64,000 nt of DNA from positions 543,423-607,422 of the forward strand of contig NC_079914.1 in NCBI RefSeq assembly GCF_024868665.1, written 5' to 3'. The position numbers were made by a program, and so were the translations under genes. The notes under the pieces were generated by a model, which was given only the letters and a program-made list of their open reading frames with translations, made no database searches and was not told the DNA's origin. This DNA is from Triplophysa rosa (Eukaryota > Chordata > Actinopteri > Cypriniformes > Nemacheilidae). Shown here piece by piece: positions 46,415-58,241 of this stretch (the first letter of the stretch is position 1; each line of letters starts with the position of its first letter).

Positions 46415-46900
46415 TGCACTATGCACTCAACCTTGTAGTGTATGAATTTTAGAAGGGTAGTATCGTCCCAAATGAAGTACTAAATGGTTTTAAACTAACC
46501 GGAAGTGTATCGGTTTCCTAGACAAGCGCAAATGATGTCAATCACACGGCACAATGCGCGTGAATAAAAATGAAGTTGTACATTTAATGTAGTTTTCATC
46601 TGTTTTGCCCAGCATTACTTTAGTCATCATCAGATTGAAGCGTTATCACTCTGCAGGAGTTTTGCTCGAGAAGCGTCTGATAGCCCCGCGTCCCTTCTGC
46701 TATGTAAGCGAAACTGTGACCGTATAGTGCGTGAAGTGTCCACAGTTCCACACTTCCAGACTTCATATTTTCGGTTGAAAAAGTGCATCATCCGGGTACT
46801 TAAAGCGCACTTCCTTTTTGAGAATTTTCAATGTGAACCCACTACTCATCACACTATTTATACTATTGCATATGTGCGTGATTTGGGACACACCTAGACT
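46415..46900. repeat. MITE right part, split by the gypsy insertion
   Basis: The left part CTGTGTCCCAAATGACATAC (40949) and the right end GTGATTTGGGACACACCTA (about 46879-46897) form terminal inverted repeats of one MITE. The gypsy element sits between them. Confidence 0.6.
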
Positions 46901-47153
46901 GATTTAAAATGTATGCAAATAAACATGACTTACGATAAATCATAACGTCAGTATTTTTTCATGCCTGTGTCATATTTTAACTAGAAAATGATCTGACTGA
47001 TTAGGACTGTAGTGTTACTAGTAGTACATAAGCATATTTTCAACAGATACTGATACTGAGTATCTGGCATTACTTCAGAAAAGATTGATGTATGCAGTTA
47101 TATTATAAAATAATCACGCGGATCGTAGACATTTATTTATGTTATGTAAATGC

Positions 47154-47342
47154 CGTGGCCTAATGGTTAGAGAGTCGGACTCGTGACCAGAAGGTTGCCA
47201 GTTCGATTCCCTGGGCCGGCGGGTAATGACTGAGGTGCCCTTGAGCAAGGCACCTTACCCCTACTTGCTCCCCGGCTGCTGCAGTGATAGCTGCCCACTG
47301 CTCCGGGTGTACGTGTGTTTACCGGTCACTTTTACTTCACTA
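47154..47342 (+). mobile_element. tRNA-derived SINE, HE1/V-SINE type
   Basis: A tRNA-like head with an A box (TGGCCTAATGGTTAGAG) and B box (GTTCGATTCC at 47211-47220) is followed by the conserved fish SINE body GCCCTTGAGCAAGGCACC and GCTGCCCACTGCTCCGGGTG. The B box and body support a SINE over a genuine tRNA gene. Confidence 0.8.
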
Positions 47343-47764
47343 TTTATTTTGAGCTAAAAATCACAATGTACATATTTAAAATTTTAAAGACTTGTTGTTA
47401 ATATTGCAGTGCATAAAAGGATTTAAACAAGCGTTAGTACTGATAAATATTAGGGATGTAACGGTATCAACATTTCACGATATGATAGTACCTCGATATG
47501 AAGACTACAATACGGTATTTATTGAATTTTGTGCAGGGAAAAAACAAAAAACAAATGAAGACTTGGAAAAATGTGGCATAAGTGTTTATTAAACAATGAC
47601 TGAACAAAGATCACATTTATTATTTTTAGATTAGGTAATTTTAAAGTGCGAAGAACAGTAAAGTCAGTAAGAAACAGGAACTAACATAATAACATAAAAA
47701 TTTTGAGAACATGAAACATGAAAAAATTAACATGAAAAAAGTTTGAGTTGTTTGTCAGTGAATG

Positions 47765-47885
47765 AGGTGCACCTCATTCACTGCTTCACCCACACACTCA
47801 CCTCATTCACTGCTTCACTCACCTCATTCACTGCTTCACTCACACACTCACCTCATTCACTGCTTCACTCACCTCACTCACTGCT
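47765..47885 (+). repeat. Minisatellite of CTCATTCACTGCTTCAC units
   Basis: Five or so degenerate copies of a 20-30-base unit (CCTCATTCACTGCTTCACTC with variable CACACACT spacers) lie inside the outer hAT MITE. Confidence 0.75.
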
Positions 47886-48027
47886 TTTTTTTTTGCTCCT
47901 CGTATCTTCATGAATATTTTCGGGGTGATGATGTAACAAATGGCTCTTCATATTAGTCGTATTCCCCGAACTGCACTTAACCGCAGTCTGACAGTGTCTG
48001 CATATTGTTTTTTGTCTGTCCGTCACC

Positions 48028-50964
48028 TAGGGCTGTGCAATTAATCGGATTTAGATTTACATTTTGATTTCAGCCCAACGATCACAAAAACTATGTAATC
48101 GAGAAAAAAACGATTATTAAGTAACATTCTGTTTCGCAAGTTATTTTAGCCTGTGTTCTACTCTGAATGACGCGCATGCGCACTTTTGCCCCTCCCTCAG
48201 CCTATACTGTCAGCGAACTTGTGTGTGGTTTCTGGTGGCATTTAAAAATCAGCGCGAATGAAGATGGGGGAAAGAGATCAGCAACAAAAGCGTTTGGTCA
48301 ACAAAAAAGGTAAAAGCAGTTCCGTTGTTTGGGAACATTTTGTATTCGAAGAAGCGGACGTGGATCAAATGCAAATTATTTGCAAGATTTGCTTCATGTT
48401 GGTGTCTGCACTGCTTGGTAACACCATAAATCTGTTTAATCACCTAAAATTTTAACACAGACCGATCTATGACCAACTAATGGTAAAGAAACAGAAAGTG
48501 CAAAAAACGACCCCGTCGACATCCTCCACAATACAGTCATCCATTTAAGACACACTTTTCAGTGCAACTCCTTATCCATCCAGCTCGGAAAAGCACAAAA
48601 AAATAACAGATGCCGTTTCATACTTCTTGGCCAAAGACATGTGCCCCTTTAGCACGGTTGAAAACGAAGGATTCAAGAAATTGATAAATACTTTAGACAA
48701 GCGATATGCTTTGCCATCTCGACACTATTTCAGTGGCTCTGCCTGCTTTATATGAAAAACGCTGTGCAGAAGTGGCTAGTGAAGTTTTGAAAGCAGAGTA
48801 CTTCGCCGCCACAACAGACCTATGGTCTAGCCACAAAATGGAGCCGTACATCATCTTAACAATACACTACATGGACGAAGATTTCAATTTGAACACGAAA
48901 TGTCTTCAAACAGCGTTTATTCCCGAAGACCATACCGGGCAAAATATAGCGCATGGACTGAGGGAAGCTATAGTAAGCTCATCTGCATCACTACAGACAA
49001 TGCCTCAAACATGAAATGGATGGATGAGACTTCAGTTTCTGGCACAGAGTCCACTTGGCCATAGGTGAGTAGGATTCCTTCTTACAGATTATGTGTAATG
49101 TGGTGATTTGATTTAATTTAATTAGGTGATTTTACAAAAGCAACAACAACATTAGGCGTAAGCAATTATTTCAGTTACTGTGTGATTGTCTCTCATAGCT
49201 AACCTTTACTACTACTACCGTCAGTGCTATTATTATTATTATTATTATTATTTAATAATAATTTTATTGTTATTGTTATTATTATTACCACTGAACTACT
49301 TTTTGATGTTTTCTTACACTGTCAGCAAATTTGCTTTGATTGTGTTGTGAAGATCATATTGATGATGCTAAATAATAATAGTATTTATTGTAATCTTATA
49401 GAATGCAATGAAGGATTCCAGGATCGACCGTGCAATGGGGGTCTGCAAGAAGCTCATCAGCAGCTTTTCCTATAGTTGGAAAAAAAGAGGGACCTTGCAG
49501 AGGCACAGAAGCTGCTGAATCTGCCTGCACACTCCCTTAAAACGGAATGTCCAACTAGATGGGGATCTAGGCAGGCCATGATCGACAGAGTCCTTGAGCA
49601 GCAGAATGCTATCGCCCAGGTCCTTTCTAGCGACCGAAAGTTCAGACATCTTACACCCTCTTGGCAGGACATTGGTGTACTGGAGGCCATCAAAAAGTGT
49701 CTTATCCCTCTGGTTGAATTCACTGACGCACTTTCTGGAGAGAAATATATATATGTGTGTCTTTTCTGAAACCAACCCTCCACCTCTTCAACAATTCAGT
49801 ATTGGAAGTGCAGGAGGACGACACAGAGCTTGCTAAAAGCATCAAACAGAAGATAGTAGACTACCTCAATGACAAATACAGTGACCCAGCAACACAAGAG
49901 CTTCTCGACATGGCCTCTGCCCTGGACCCAAGGTTCAAGCTAAAATATGTCAGTGAAGACAACCGAGGGTCTATTGAAGACAAACTGACAGCGGAGATGA
50001 AGAGTTTGATAAATGAAATGGTAATAATAATAATAACAACAATAATAATAATTAAAAATATATTAAGTTTTTGACATTTTGTTTTACTTTTAATACCACT
50101 ACCTTCAGATTTAACATATAATTCTTATTTCCTTTATATGTTTCCTCCAAGAAGAATGCCCCTCTTGAGACAGCAGCAATGGCTCCTGATGTTACAGAGG
50201 ATGCTGCTGCTCCAAAGAAAAAGAAGAAGGGACTGGGCAGCTTCTTCAAGGTCACCACAGACAAAACTGCAGGACCTCTTCTCCAACAGGATCATGCCAT
50301 TGCTCTTGAGCTACAGTTGTATCTGCAGACAGAGACACTGGATGCTGAGGAAGACCCACTGAAGTGGTGGAGAGAATCTCAGAGGTTCTTCCCACGGCTT
50401 TCCAACCTGGCGAGGAAATATCTGTGTATTCCAGCCACAAGTTTTTCTTCAGAGAGGGTCTTTAGCACTGGTGGAAATATTGTATCCTGCTCGCGTTCAT
50501 CTCTGAAACCAGATCATGTAGACAGGCTGGTCTTTCTGGCTAAAAACCTTTAAGTGTTGTTTATATTTGTTAGTCTGACTCATGTTAAACTTGTTTTATG
50601 TTCGTTCTAAGCCATTATGGTGGGCCAGCCTTAAATTGGATTGAGTTACTGACTGGAATTTGTTTGTTGATTATGTAAAAAGTTTTGAAAACCAGATTAG
50701 GATTTTTTCAGTTTGTTATGGCACATATGCGAGCAAACGTATTTATACTTATTTCAATTTTTTTATCTGTTACTATATAAAAGTGTTATTTGTGTTTTTT
50801 GTGCTCTTTATACAATTAATATATTATGCAAGGAGAATTCACTGTTTTGTTCAATAAATGCAACATATTTCCAAAATCAATGAGTATTCATATAAAACAA
50901 TCGGGATTTCAATTATGACCAAAATAATCGTGATTATGATTTTCCCCATAATCGAGCAACTCTA
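48028..50964 (+). mobile_element. Inner hAT transposon with decayed transposase
   Basis: Termini TAGGGCTGTGCAATTAATCG and GCGATT-type CGAGCAACTCTA, flanked by an exact 8-bp duplication CCGTCACC (48020-48027 and 50965-50972). The transposase runs in the + direction over several exon-like blocks. It landed inside the older outer hAT MITE. Confidence 0.9.
48258..50553 (+). pseudogene. hAT transposase (ZBED-like), several exons, broken
   Basis: The N-terminal block 48258-48455 has a BED-like finger (VVWEHFVF, CKIC, NLFNHLKF), ended by a stop. The block 48706-49014 holds catalytic-core sequence (AEYFAATTDLWSS). An ATT-rich stretch at 49040-49470 looks intronic. The blocks 49476-49740 (HSLKTECPTRWGSR) and 49757-50025 (MASALDPRFKLKY) continue the core. 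After an intron at about 50022-50150, the block 50150-50553 ends with the hATC dimerisation region (WWRESQRFFPRLSNLA, SSERVFSTGG) and a TAA stop. Several stops and frame changes make it inactive. Confidence 0.8.
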
Positions 50965-51069
50965 CCGTCACCTTTTCTCCTTTCTCGTTTCTTATCACAT
51001 GAAAACCGAAATGCTTCCACACATCTCGATACTTCGATATTTACAATACGTTACATCCCTAATAAATAT

Positions 51070-51703
51070 TATTAAATAAATGCATTACGTTATGGTATAT
51101 TGCATGTGCAAATATAATGAACACCAACTCCAAACAATGTGACAATTCTCTCCTTAAACAATAATCTAGAAAAAATAATAAAGGTCAAGTACACATTAGT
51201 AGTATAATACGTTTAGAGCCGATGTCTACCATGTGTTTATTGCTGGAGAGTTTGCAGTCAGTTTTCAGTGCTTTAGCGTCACCGCGTTCTTGTTTGTTTA
51301 ACAGCAGTGGCTCCTAGCACGTTATAGTTAGCTCACGTTAGCTCAGATCTAATTGGACGGCAAGAACGAGCAACAGGCGAATGCTCTTGTTAAGTTTTAT
51401 TTGATGTTATATTTACATGTGTTGTGTGAACATGAGGAAAAGTGTCCTTAATACACAATAAAGTCATCGTAAGAACGTAACAGCATGAGACCTTTCATTT
51501 TGCTTTAATGGGTAACACTGTAAACAGTTAAAGATATACATTTTGACAAGCACAATTTCTGTTGGTTCAAATGAATTCAGAGTACAGTCTCTCTATTTAG
51601 CACCAATCAATTACAAAGCTTCTCTGTAGACTCAATAAGAAATAAGCAGAACCAAATCTGATGTCATCAAGTAACGTGTCAGTATACAGTTATTTTGGGG
51701 GAA
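51070..51703. other. Intron sequence, nothing recognised
   Basis: AT-rich DNA without coding similarity or defined termini. Confidence 0.4.
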
Positions 51704-51826
51704 ATAATTTAATAATTGCATTGCAGGCTGATTTAAGGTGTGGCCCTAAATATTTTGCTTGCGCTCCTAAAAATTTCAGTCAGGGGCCACAGTGCTCCTG
51801 GTAAAAAAAATTAGTCTGGAGCCCTG
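51704..51826. repeat. Fragment related to the 12.2-13.0-kb hAT-like element
   Basis: Shares GCAGGCTGATTTAAGG, TGCGCTCCTAA and TGGAGCCCTG with 12893-13001. Confidence 0.6.
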
Positions 51827-54302
51827 ATGGTGTTAGAAGGATACTCCGCCCCAAAATGATAGTTGTATGATAAGCCTAGGACCTCTGTTCTTCTTCGGAA
51901 CACAAATTTAGATGAGGTCCGAGAGCTTTTTATGCATCGCGTGGTCTTCCATCTTGGGGCCCCCCAGAACCACTGTTTTAACATGATGCTAGCATGTTTT
52001 AGCACGAAACTAACATGTTTTATTATACATTTATAGCATGTTTCACTATCAAATATATATTCACTATCAAATATACATTTTAAGAGCTGTAATATGTAAA
52101 TACAGCAGTATTGGAATGAACAATTATAATTTATTAAAAACAAAATTTTTATTTTCAGGCAAAGAGAAGGGAACACATCGCTGCTGTCCTTCTGAAACTT
52201 TGTATCTCCATATTTCGTCATTTTTATTTTTTGTCATAAATCATTATTATTAGTCACCCTTTATGTTTGTCACTGGGTTTTGCAAATATCTAATCAATAA
52301 TAAGTATTAAAAAGTGATGTCAACTTTGACAACACAGTATGCAATCATTGAAAAAGTTCAGTGTTTTTCCATGCCCTGAAAAACTGCAAATTTGGACATA
52401 CTAGGTTTCAGAAGAACAGCGGCGATACATGCTTTTTAATATTTTATTAATGCCATTTATTCGTGCAAAATAAAAAGCAAAAAAATTCCCTGTAAAAATA
52501 TACAATTAGATAAAGAACAACACATTTCTACCTTGTTTTAATTTCGGAATACTAAATAATATGTCGGCAGTAGAAAAGCAGCGTCAGTTTTATCTCAAAA
52601 TCTGATTTTAGTTCAGGTTCCAGTTTCACAGTTGAGTGTAGACTGACACTGATAGACAACAGTGAGTTTGTGTTGTTTTCCCATGATTCCTGGCTTTTCT
52701 CAAAGCTTTTCATTCCACATGCTCTTTCAATGGCCTTTCAGAGCTGAATAGACTCAGTCGGGTGTTCGTGTTTTCAGCTGAACTCAACACATTAATAACA
52801 GCGCAGAAGCTGAGAGCGAGTCCAATATTAAAGAATCAAAATACAAACAACATGATTTTCCTTCATCTGTTTGAATAAAAGAATAGAAATGATCTGCTAG
52901 ACTCACGGCACTCGCCTATTGTAGTATCACAAAAACTATTGCTCGTTGTCCATCAGTGGGCTGTTTGACATGTGGAATGAGATGCTTGCTCACACCGACG
53001 CTTCTGGTAAACAGAATATCAGAGATTGACTGTCTGATACAATTTAACTGTATAAATGGTACTAATTCAAGAAGCTTCCTGACCAACAGCCAGAAAGTGA
53101 GCTTTATACACAGATATGAGCTTTCATCTCCATCATTAAACATGATGTTGTGGCTAAAAAATGGATGGACTGAACCGCTCTTTTGTATTCAGTGTTACCT
53201 ACCAGAATGAGCACCATTTGGTTCCAGACCTCGAAAAAAGCATGTCTGCGTCAGCAAAATCTGAGCAGAATGAGGTTTTTAGTGCGGCCGGGTGTGAACT
53301 CATGTTCCAGTTTAAACCGCTTCTGCAGATCTAAACCAGAGCTTTCGAAGAGACAATTCTTCAGAGTACATGAGAGATACAGACAGATCGTGTACATGTA
53401 GGGCTTTACGTTAGTTCATTAGTTACCTTAAGTTGTAGCACAAGTATAAAACGTCTGTTGTCATCATTAAAAAAATATGCGAGTGCAGTTCATCACATCA
53501 GTGACATTAATGTTACATACAGATGGATAAATTAGGGCCATATACGTTCTGTGTTTTTCACTTTTACTGTACAATAGTGGTATATCTGTCCACAGAAATT
53601 ACTGTAGTTTATAGTATTTACTGTAGTAGTAAAATTCCTAAGTACTATAGTGTTTTTGAACCTTACTATAGTATACTACAGTGTTTTTACTTCAGTTTAT
53701 CAATTTACTACAAGGGTACTACAATTTTCTCTAGCAAATACTATAGTACACTACAGTATTTTGTTTCATCTGAGTGTTGAGGTTAACAGGACTTTTATTT
53801 TGACGGGTCGTCGGGAAGACTTATTCGACGATATAGCTTTGAAATGTTTGTGAAATAAACTTTCAGAGCCACTCTGGAGATGAAGTTCATGTGTTCATAT
53901 TAGTAGACTTATTCTTATTGTTAGGTGAAGAGATGGGAAATATTCAAAATATTCAGTTTTTAAGCAAGTTCAAAGAAAAATCTAAATTTAGTCGTCATTA
54001 ATTCTCCCCCATGTGGTTGTAAACGTGTTTGTGAGTCTTTTATCAGTGGAACACTAAATAATATATTTTGAGAAATGGCGCAGTGGTTTTGTGTTCATAA
54101 AATGAAAGTCAATGTAGTTGTGTTTGGTTATCAACGTTCTTCAAAATATCTTTTTGTTTGTGTTCTGAAGAAGGAGTAAAAGATGATTTATGGCAGAACG
54201 ATTGCTGTTCAGATTCACCACAGAGCTTAAAGTGTCAAGTGTAAATAAATAACACATAATAACCTCTCTGTCTGTCTGTGTATGTTTGTTTGTGTGTCAC
54301 AG
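51827..54302. other. pacs2 intron 1, 3' end; no gene
   Basis: No supported coding sequence. 53550-53770 is rich in TACTATAGTA and CTACAGT motifs, a common fish repeat. 53990-54190 resembles a dispersed cyprinid repeat. The intron ends in TTGTGTGTCACAG at 54302. Confidence 0.45.
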
Positions 54303-54390
54303 GTTGTGTAGTCTGACGCTGAAGAAGTTGATCATTCTGAAGGAGTTGGATCGTGAGCTCAGTTCTGTGGTTATTGCTGTCAAGATACAG
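54303..54390 (+). CDS. pacs2: PACS-family sorting adaptor, exon 2 (pacs2-like)
   Basis: The 88-base exon is bounded by a CACAG acceptor and a GTAAAA donor. Its first base completes the Arg codon split with exon 1; 29 codons follow and it ends in phase 0. The peptide LCSLTLKKLIILKELD, then SSVVIAVKIQ, corresponds to the start of the cargo-binding furin-binding region of PACS proteins. LCSLTLKK favours PACS2 over PACS1 (LFSLTLKK). Exon 3, expected to begin GSKRILRS, was not found before 64000. Confidence 0.92.
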
Positions 54391-56220
54391 GTAAAACTGT
54401 GTGTGTGAGTTTCTGTGTGTGTGTGAGCAGCTCAGCAGTGGCTCAGAGCTTTACACGAGACACTGTGCTAACTGTGTTGCCAAGGCGACAGCTTGCTCAG
54501 TGGGAAGATGGGAGTAAACGCAATAAGATGACATGGGGGGCGAATGAGGTGCATTATGGGATGTGTTGAGGGGGGTGACTTCAGAGCACTTATAGACCCT
54601 CAGCATTCCAGACGGGTCGCTGTGGTCACTGTGTGAGTGTGTGTGTGTTTTGTTTTTAACAAAGCTGTTAAGAAAGAGGCATATTTTTATATTTAATGTA
54701 TTGTAGTCAAATATATTAGAGGACATATATGACATTGCCATTATTTAGTCCATTTCAACTACAACATAATTAAGGCATTAATAAAATGTTATAAAACAAC
54801 TTGGAAAGCAGTTTCAATTTAAGGTTAACTGTAACTTTACATTTTGAGCACAGATCAGACATGGACTTATCATCATACTAAGGTTGAAATATCTTGCTAA
54901 AAAGAAAAAAGGAAATAATTGAATGAAAAAGAAACGGAAAATAGTTTCTCTTTTAAAATGTATTGTTAAACAATCTATTTCATTATTTTTTTTATTTTAA
55001 TACGCAAACAACAACCTATAAACATTGTTTCAAAGCCACACAGTTTATAATGTTTTAGTGATTTATCAGGCAAGTTGACATGGCAGGGATCGCCACCGAT
55101 CTAAAGTTTGATTGACAGACGTCACAGCCTCTTAATGACCGAATTCACTTCTGGCTTCTCAGCCATTGGATTAAAGTCAGACTTCGAAAAATTGTTGCGC
55201 TTGTTTGAGCTTGTTGGACACAGCGCCAGCACGGTTAAATAGTTCAATAAACTTTGGTGAAAAGCGGCTCATGTGCTTTTTTGGGAAAAAGAACATGTTT
55301 TCCTAATGTGACATCTAAAAACAACTCATCTGTAGTCTTGACACATCGAGATGTGCTTTTCTTTCTGTGTCTGTTTGTGTTGAACTCAAAAACAGAAGCT
55401 TGAATGTGGCTTTTGTAGAGAAGAAAGTCTTCATGATTGTGTTCTGTGGTGTAGCCGGATCTTTTACTCACAGCAGCAGAATTTCTGTCTGTCTGTGTCA
55501 AATGTGTAAAAGTATTGATCACTTTATAAACAAAACAAAGTGCAAAATATGCAACTGCATTTCACATTTTTTGCAGTTGGCCTTCATCCAAAGTGAATTA
55601 GGGGCGGTTTCCCAGATAGGGATTAGATTAAGCCAGGACCAAGCCTTAAATTAGGATACTTAAGGATGTTTAGGGACTTTTCAGACTTGAAATGGCTAAC
55701 CCCGGGTTATTCTAAACCCCGGGTAAACAGAATCCTGGCTTATCTGTTTCACGTTTCACACTGCTTATAATTGACCAGGGGTTAAAGGTATAGTTCTCCA
55801 AAAAATATAAATTCTGTCTTCATTTACTCACCCTCAAGTTGTTCCAAACCTGTATGACTTTCTTTGTTCTGTTGAACACAGAGAAAGATAATGGCCATCT
55901 TTACTAAGTGCTTCTGACCAGTAGGGGGGCCTCCTTCTCCGTAATGCCCGCCAAGCGGTCCAAGTCAGTGGGCTATCTATGGTTCTCTTTGTGGTCGGAG
56001 AGCGTGCACTGTGGCTTAATCTGTCAGGTCTCCCTGATAGTGAAAAGCGACGCGTCGCTGGAGCGCCGGTCGGGCCAGGCCAAGCTCTGTTTGGTCCTGC
56101 GATCACATTAATCCAACCGCGTTACGTTTAAAAAATATTATTTTATGATGTTATTAATGATTTTATTAAAGTAGTTGCAAAACTAAGAGACCGAGATGAC
56201 CATAAAGTCATATCCCAGAT
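54391..56220 (+). other. pacs2 intron 2, first part; no gene
   Basis: No supported gene. Short TG runs occur at 54400-54425 and 54630-54650. 55780-55890 matches a very common cyprinid repeat (CACCCTCAAGTTGTTCCAAA). 55920-56110 is GC-richer, with overlapping frames on both strands that I cannot assign. Confidence 0.4.
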
Positions 56221-57875
56221 CAGAGGTGGACGAAGTACACAACTTCCTTACTTGAGTGAAAGTACAGATACTACTGGTCAAATATTACTCCACTACAAGT
56301 AAAAGTTGTAAAGACAGATTCTTACTTAAGTAAAAGTACAAAGTAAAAGCTTTTAAAAGTACTCAAGTATTAAAAGTAAATTTACTTTATGTCAGCTGTG
56401 CATTGTTTTATTGTCGTATACCTTATGCCTCTGAAGCAACCTACTGAATACACTGAGTAGCTCACAGTATCAATTGTATTAAAAGAGTAGTTCACTTCAA
56501 AATTTGCCCCCATTGACTTTCCATAGTAGTTTTTATTCCTACTATGGAAAGTCAATGGGGGCAAATTTTGCAATGAGCAACTCCTTTAAGACCTTTATAT
56601 GTTTAGCACATGTATGTTTAGTTATTAGATATAATCCTGTAAGATCATTTAGCCTAATTATCCTCATTAGCCCCCTAGGCCTGTATGTATTTATGAGCAG
56701 TGTTCTTTTATTTTGTATATTCCCTTAACCAGATTTAGCAGCAATTTACCAGTATGTAGTAAGGTTCTTGTAAATAGTAAAGTGTAGAAGCCATGTGTTT
56801 GTTGGATTTATTACCATTTGTATTACCATAATTTAACTACAAACATAAACTATAGCTAGTATAATGAAACTATGGTATGTTTTGTTGCTGTGGTTTTACT
56901 TAAGATTATTAATTGGAGTATGGTTCCTATATATAGAAAATGGTAAATTTGTGGATACTGTGGTTTTACTGCAAATACCATCCCTGCTGAAAAAAAACTA
57001 TGAATTTTTGAATTAGAATGAGATTTTTAAATTAAATTCCTCTTTGTAGTGTGTTTTGGGTTTTATTCCAATAGGATTTACCATCCCACCAATAGAATCC
57101 ATCACATACAACTAGACAACAAGTATCCATAGTACAATTCCCATTATAACCATTAAATCCATTACATTTTATGTTGTATTTTGGGCAGGGTTCTATTGTT
57201 TTTATTTCAACATGAATACTTCAACTATTGTTACTTCAGTAAAAACATCATTCATTCTCCAAATCGCTTTAAATGATATAGCAGCAGATCAGAAGTTAAC
57301 ACGCACGTGTAGCTCAAGGTGTATGTGATGCTTATTTACCGTTAGCCGTTATGCCGATCATTTTCATGACAATGTTTCTACGATCTTTGACTGATCGTAA
57401 CCCACAGATGATTACACCACACTTTAACATGTGCCTTTTTCGTCTTTTATTGTTCTATTTGCCTTTTTAGAGCGCTATCAACGGTGTAGCAGCACCTACG
57501 TCTACATTAGTTTAGCGGGGAAGATCCCAGAGTTGCCAGATTTGCGTAAACAAATCAGCCAAATGGCCATTCAAAGCTTGCGGAAAACCGCGAGCTTAGA
57601 AAAACTGAAATACTTGGCAACAGTAAAAGGTCCTGGCAGTTCGCAAGCCAGATAAATTGCGCACACAGGAAACCCCGCTGCATAGAAACCATTTTCTACT
57701 TTTGGACCTTTTTATAAATGTAGTGGAGTAAAAAGTATGATATTTGTCTTTCAAATGTAGTGAAGTTAAAGTACAAGTACTCAGAAAAAATAATACTCAA
57801 GTAAAGTACAGATACTCAAAAAGTGTACTTAAGTACAGTACTCAGGTAAATTTACTTCGTTACTGTCCACCACTG
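56221..57875. mobile_element. hAT-type non-autonomous element
   Basis: Termini CAGAGGTGGACGAAGTAC and TTACTGTCCACCACTG form inverted repeats, flanked by an exact 8-bp duplication TCCCAGAT (56213-56220 and 57876-57883). AAAAGTAC and ACTCAAGTA motifs are repeated beneath both ends. The frame at 57431-57655 inside it is not recognisable as transposase. A TTAA-flanked palindrome is nested at 56479-56589. Confidence 0.82.
56479..56589. repeat. Palindromic TTAA-flanked MITE
   Basis: Perfect 32-base inverted arms (56498-56529 and 56539-56570, containing TTTGCCCCCATTGACTTTCC) are separated by a 9-base loop. TTAA at 56479-56482 and 56586-56589 suggests a piggyBac- or Kolobok-like target duplication. 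Outer sequences (AGAGTAGTTCACTT and AATGAGCAACTCC) are imperfectly inverted. Confidence 0.8.
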
Positions 57876-57876
57876 T

Positions 57877-58241
57877 CCCAGATAGCACAATCCATCTGGC
57901 TTACGTCTATTTGACGTCTGCATTTACATCTGCAAGACATCTGCAATACGTAGTTTGCTCATCTGCAATACATCTCGGAGACGTCTGAACGTCTATAATA
58001 CATCTGCTAAAGATCTGGAGATCTGCTGCGTAAAAACATCTGCTAAACATCTTAGAAAAAGCTTTACATCCATTCTAAATCATAAACATCTTACAGACAT
58101 CTTCTAGAGGTCTATATGACGTCTGACAGCAGACATCTCTGAGACGTATTGCAGATGAGCAAAGAATGTATTGTAGATGTCTTGCAGATGTAAATGCAGA
58201 TGTCAAATAGACGTAAGCCAGATGTATGTGTGCTATCAGGG
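57877..58241. repeat. Inverted-repeat MITE with GATAGCACA ends
   Basis: The left half (CTTACGTCTATTTGACGTCT, then CATTTACATCTGCAAGACAT) is mirrored in the right half up to GTGCTATCAGGG. The interior is rich in ACATCT and AGATGT units. The hAT at 56221-57875 inserted at its left tip, so its TCCCAGAT duplication comes partly from this MITE. Confidence 0.75.

Larger units (their letters stand above)
47451..51061. mobile_element. Outer hAT-type MITE, split by a second hAT
   Basis: Termini TAGGGATGTAACGGTATC and (inverted) GATACCGTTAC-like GTTACATCCCTA, flanked by an exact 8-bp duplication ATAAATAT (47443-47450 and 51062-51069). Without the inner insertion it is about 666 bp and non-coding. It contains a short minisatellite. 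Confidence 0.85.

Noticed and set aside
47154..47342. Possible functional tRNA gene (A and B boxes)
   Set aside because: The head is followed by the conserved HE1/V-SINE body, so it is a SINE.
47765..47885. Regularly spaced repeats resembling a CRISPR array
   Set aside because: Units are short and degenerate, spacers are nearly the same sequence, and the locus is inside a vertebrate hAT MITE.
52956..53401. Overlapping short frames in the late part of intron 1
   Set aside because: No family similarity and no splice sites that would join pacs2 in frame.
55834..56111. Overlapping frames on both strands in a GC-richer patch
   Set aside because: No domain or splice context; the left end overlaps a common cyprinid repeat.
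57431..57655. 74-codon frame inside a hAT element, considered as pacs2 exon 3
   Set aside because: The peptide does not match the expected GSKRILRS-type exon and the frame lies between hAT termini.
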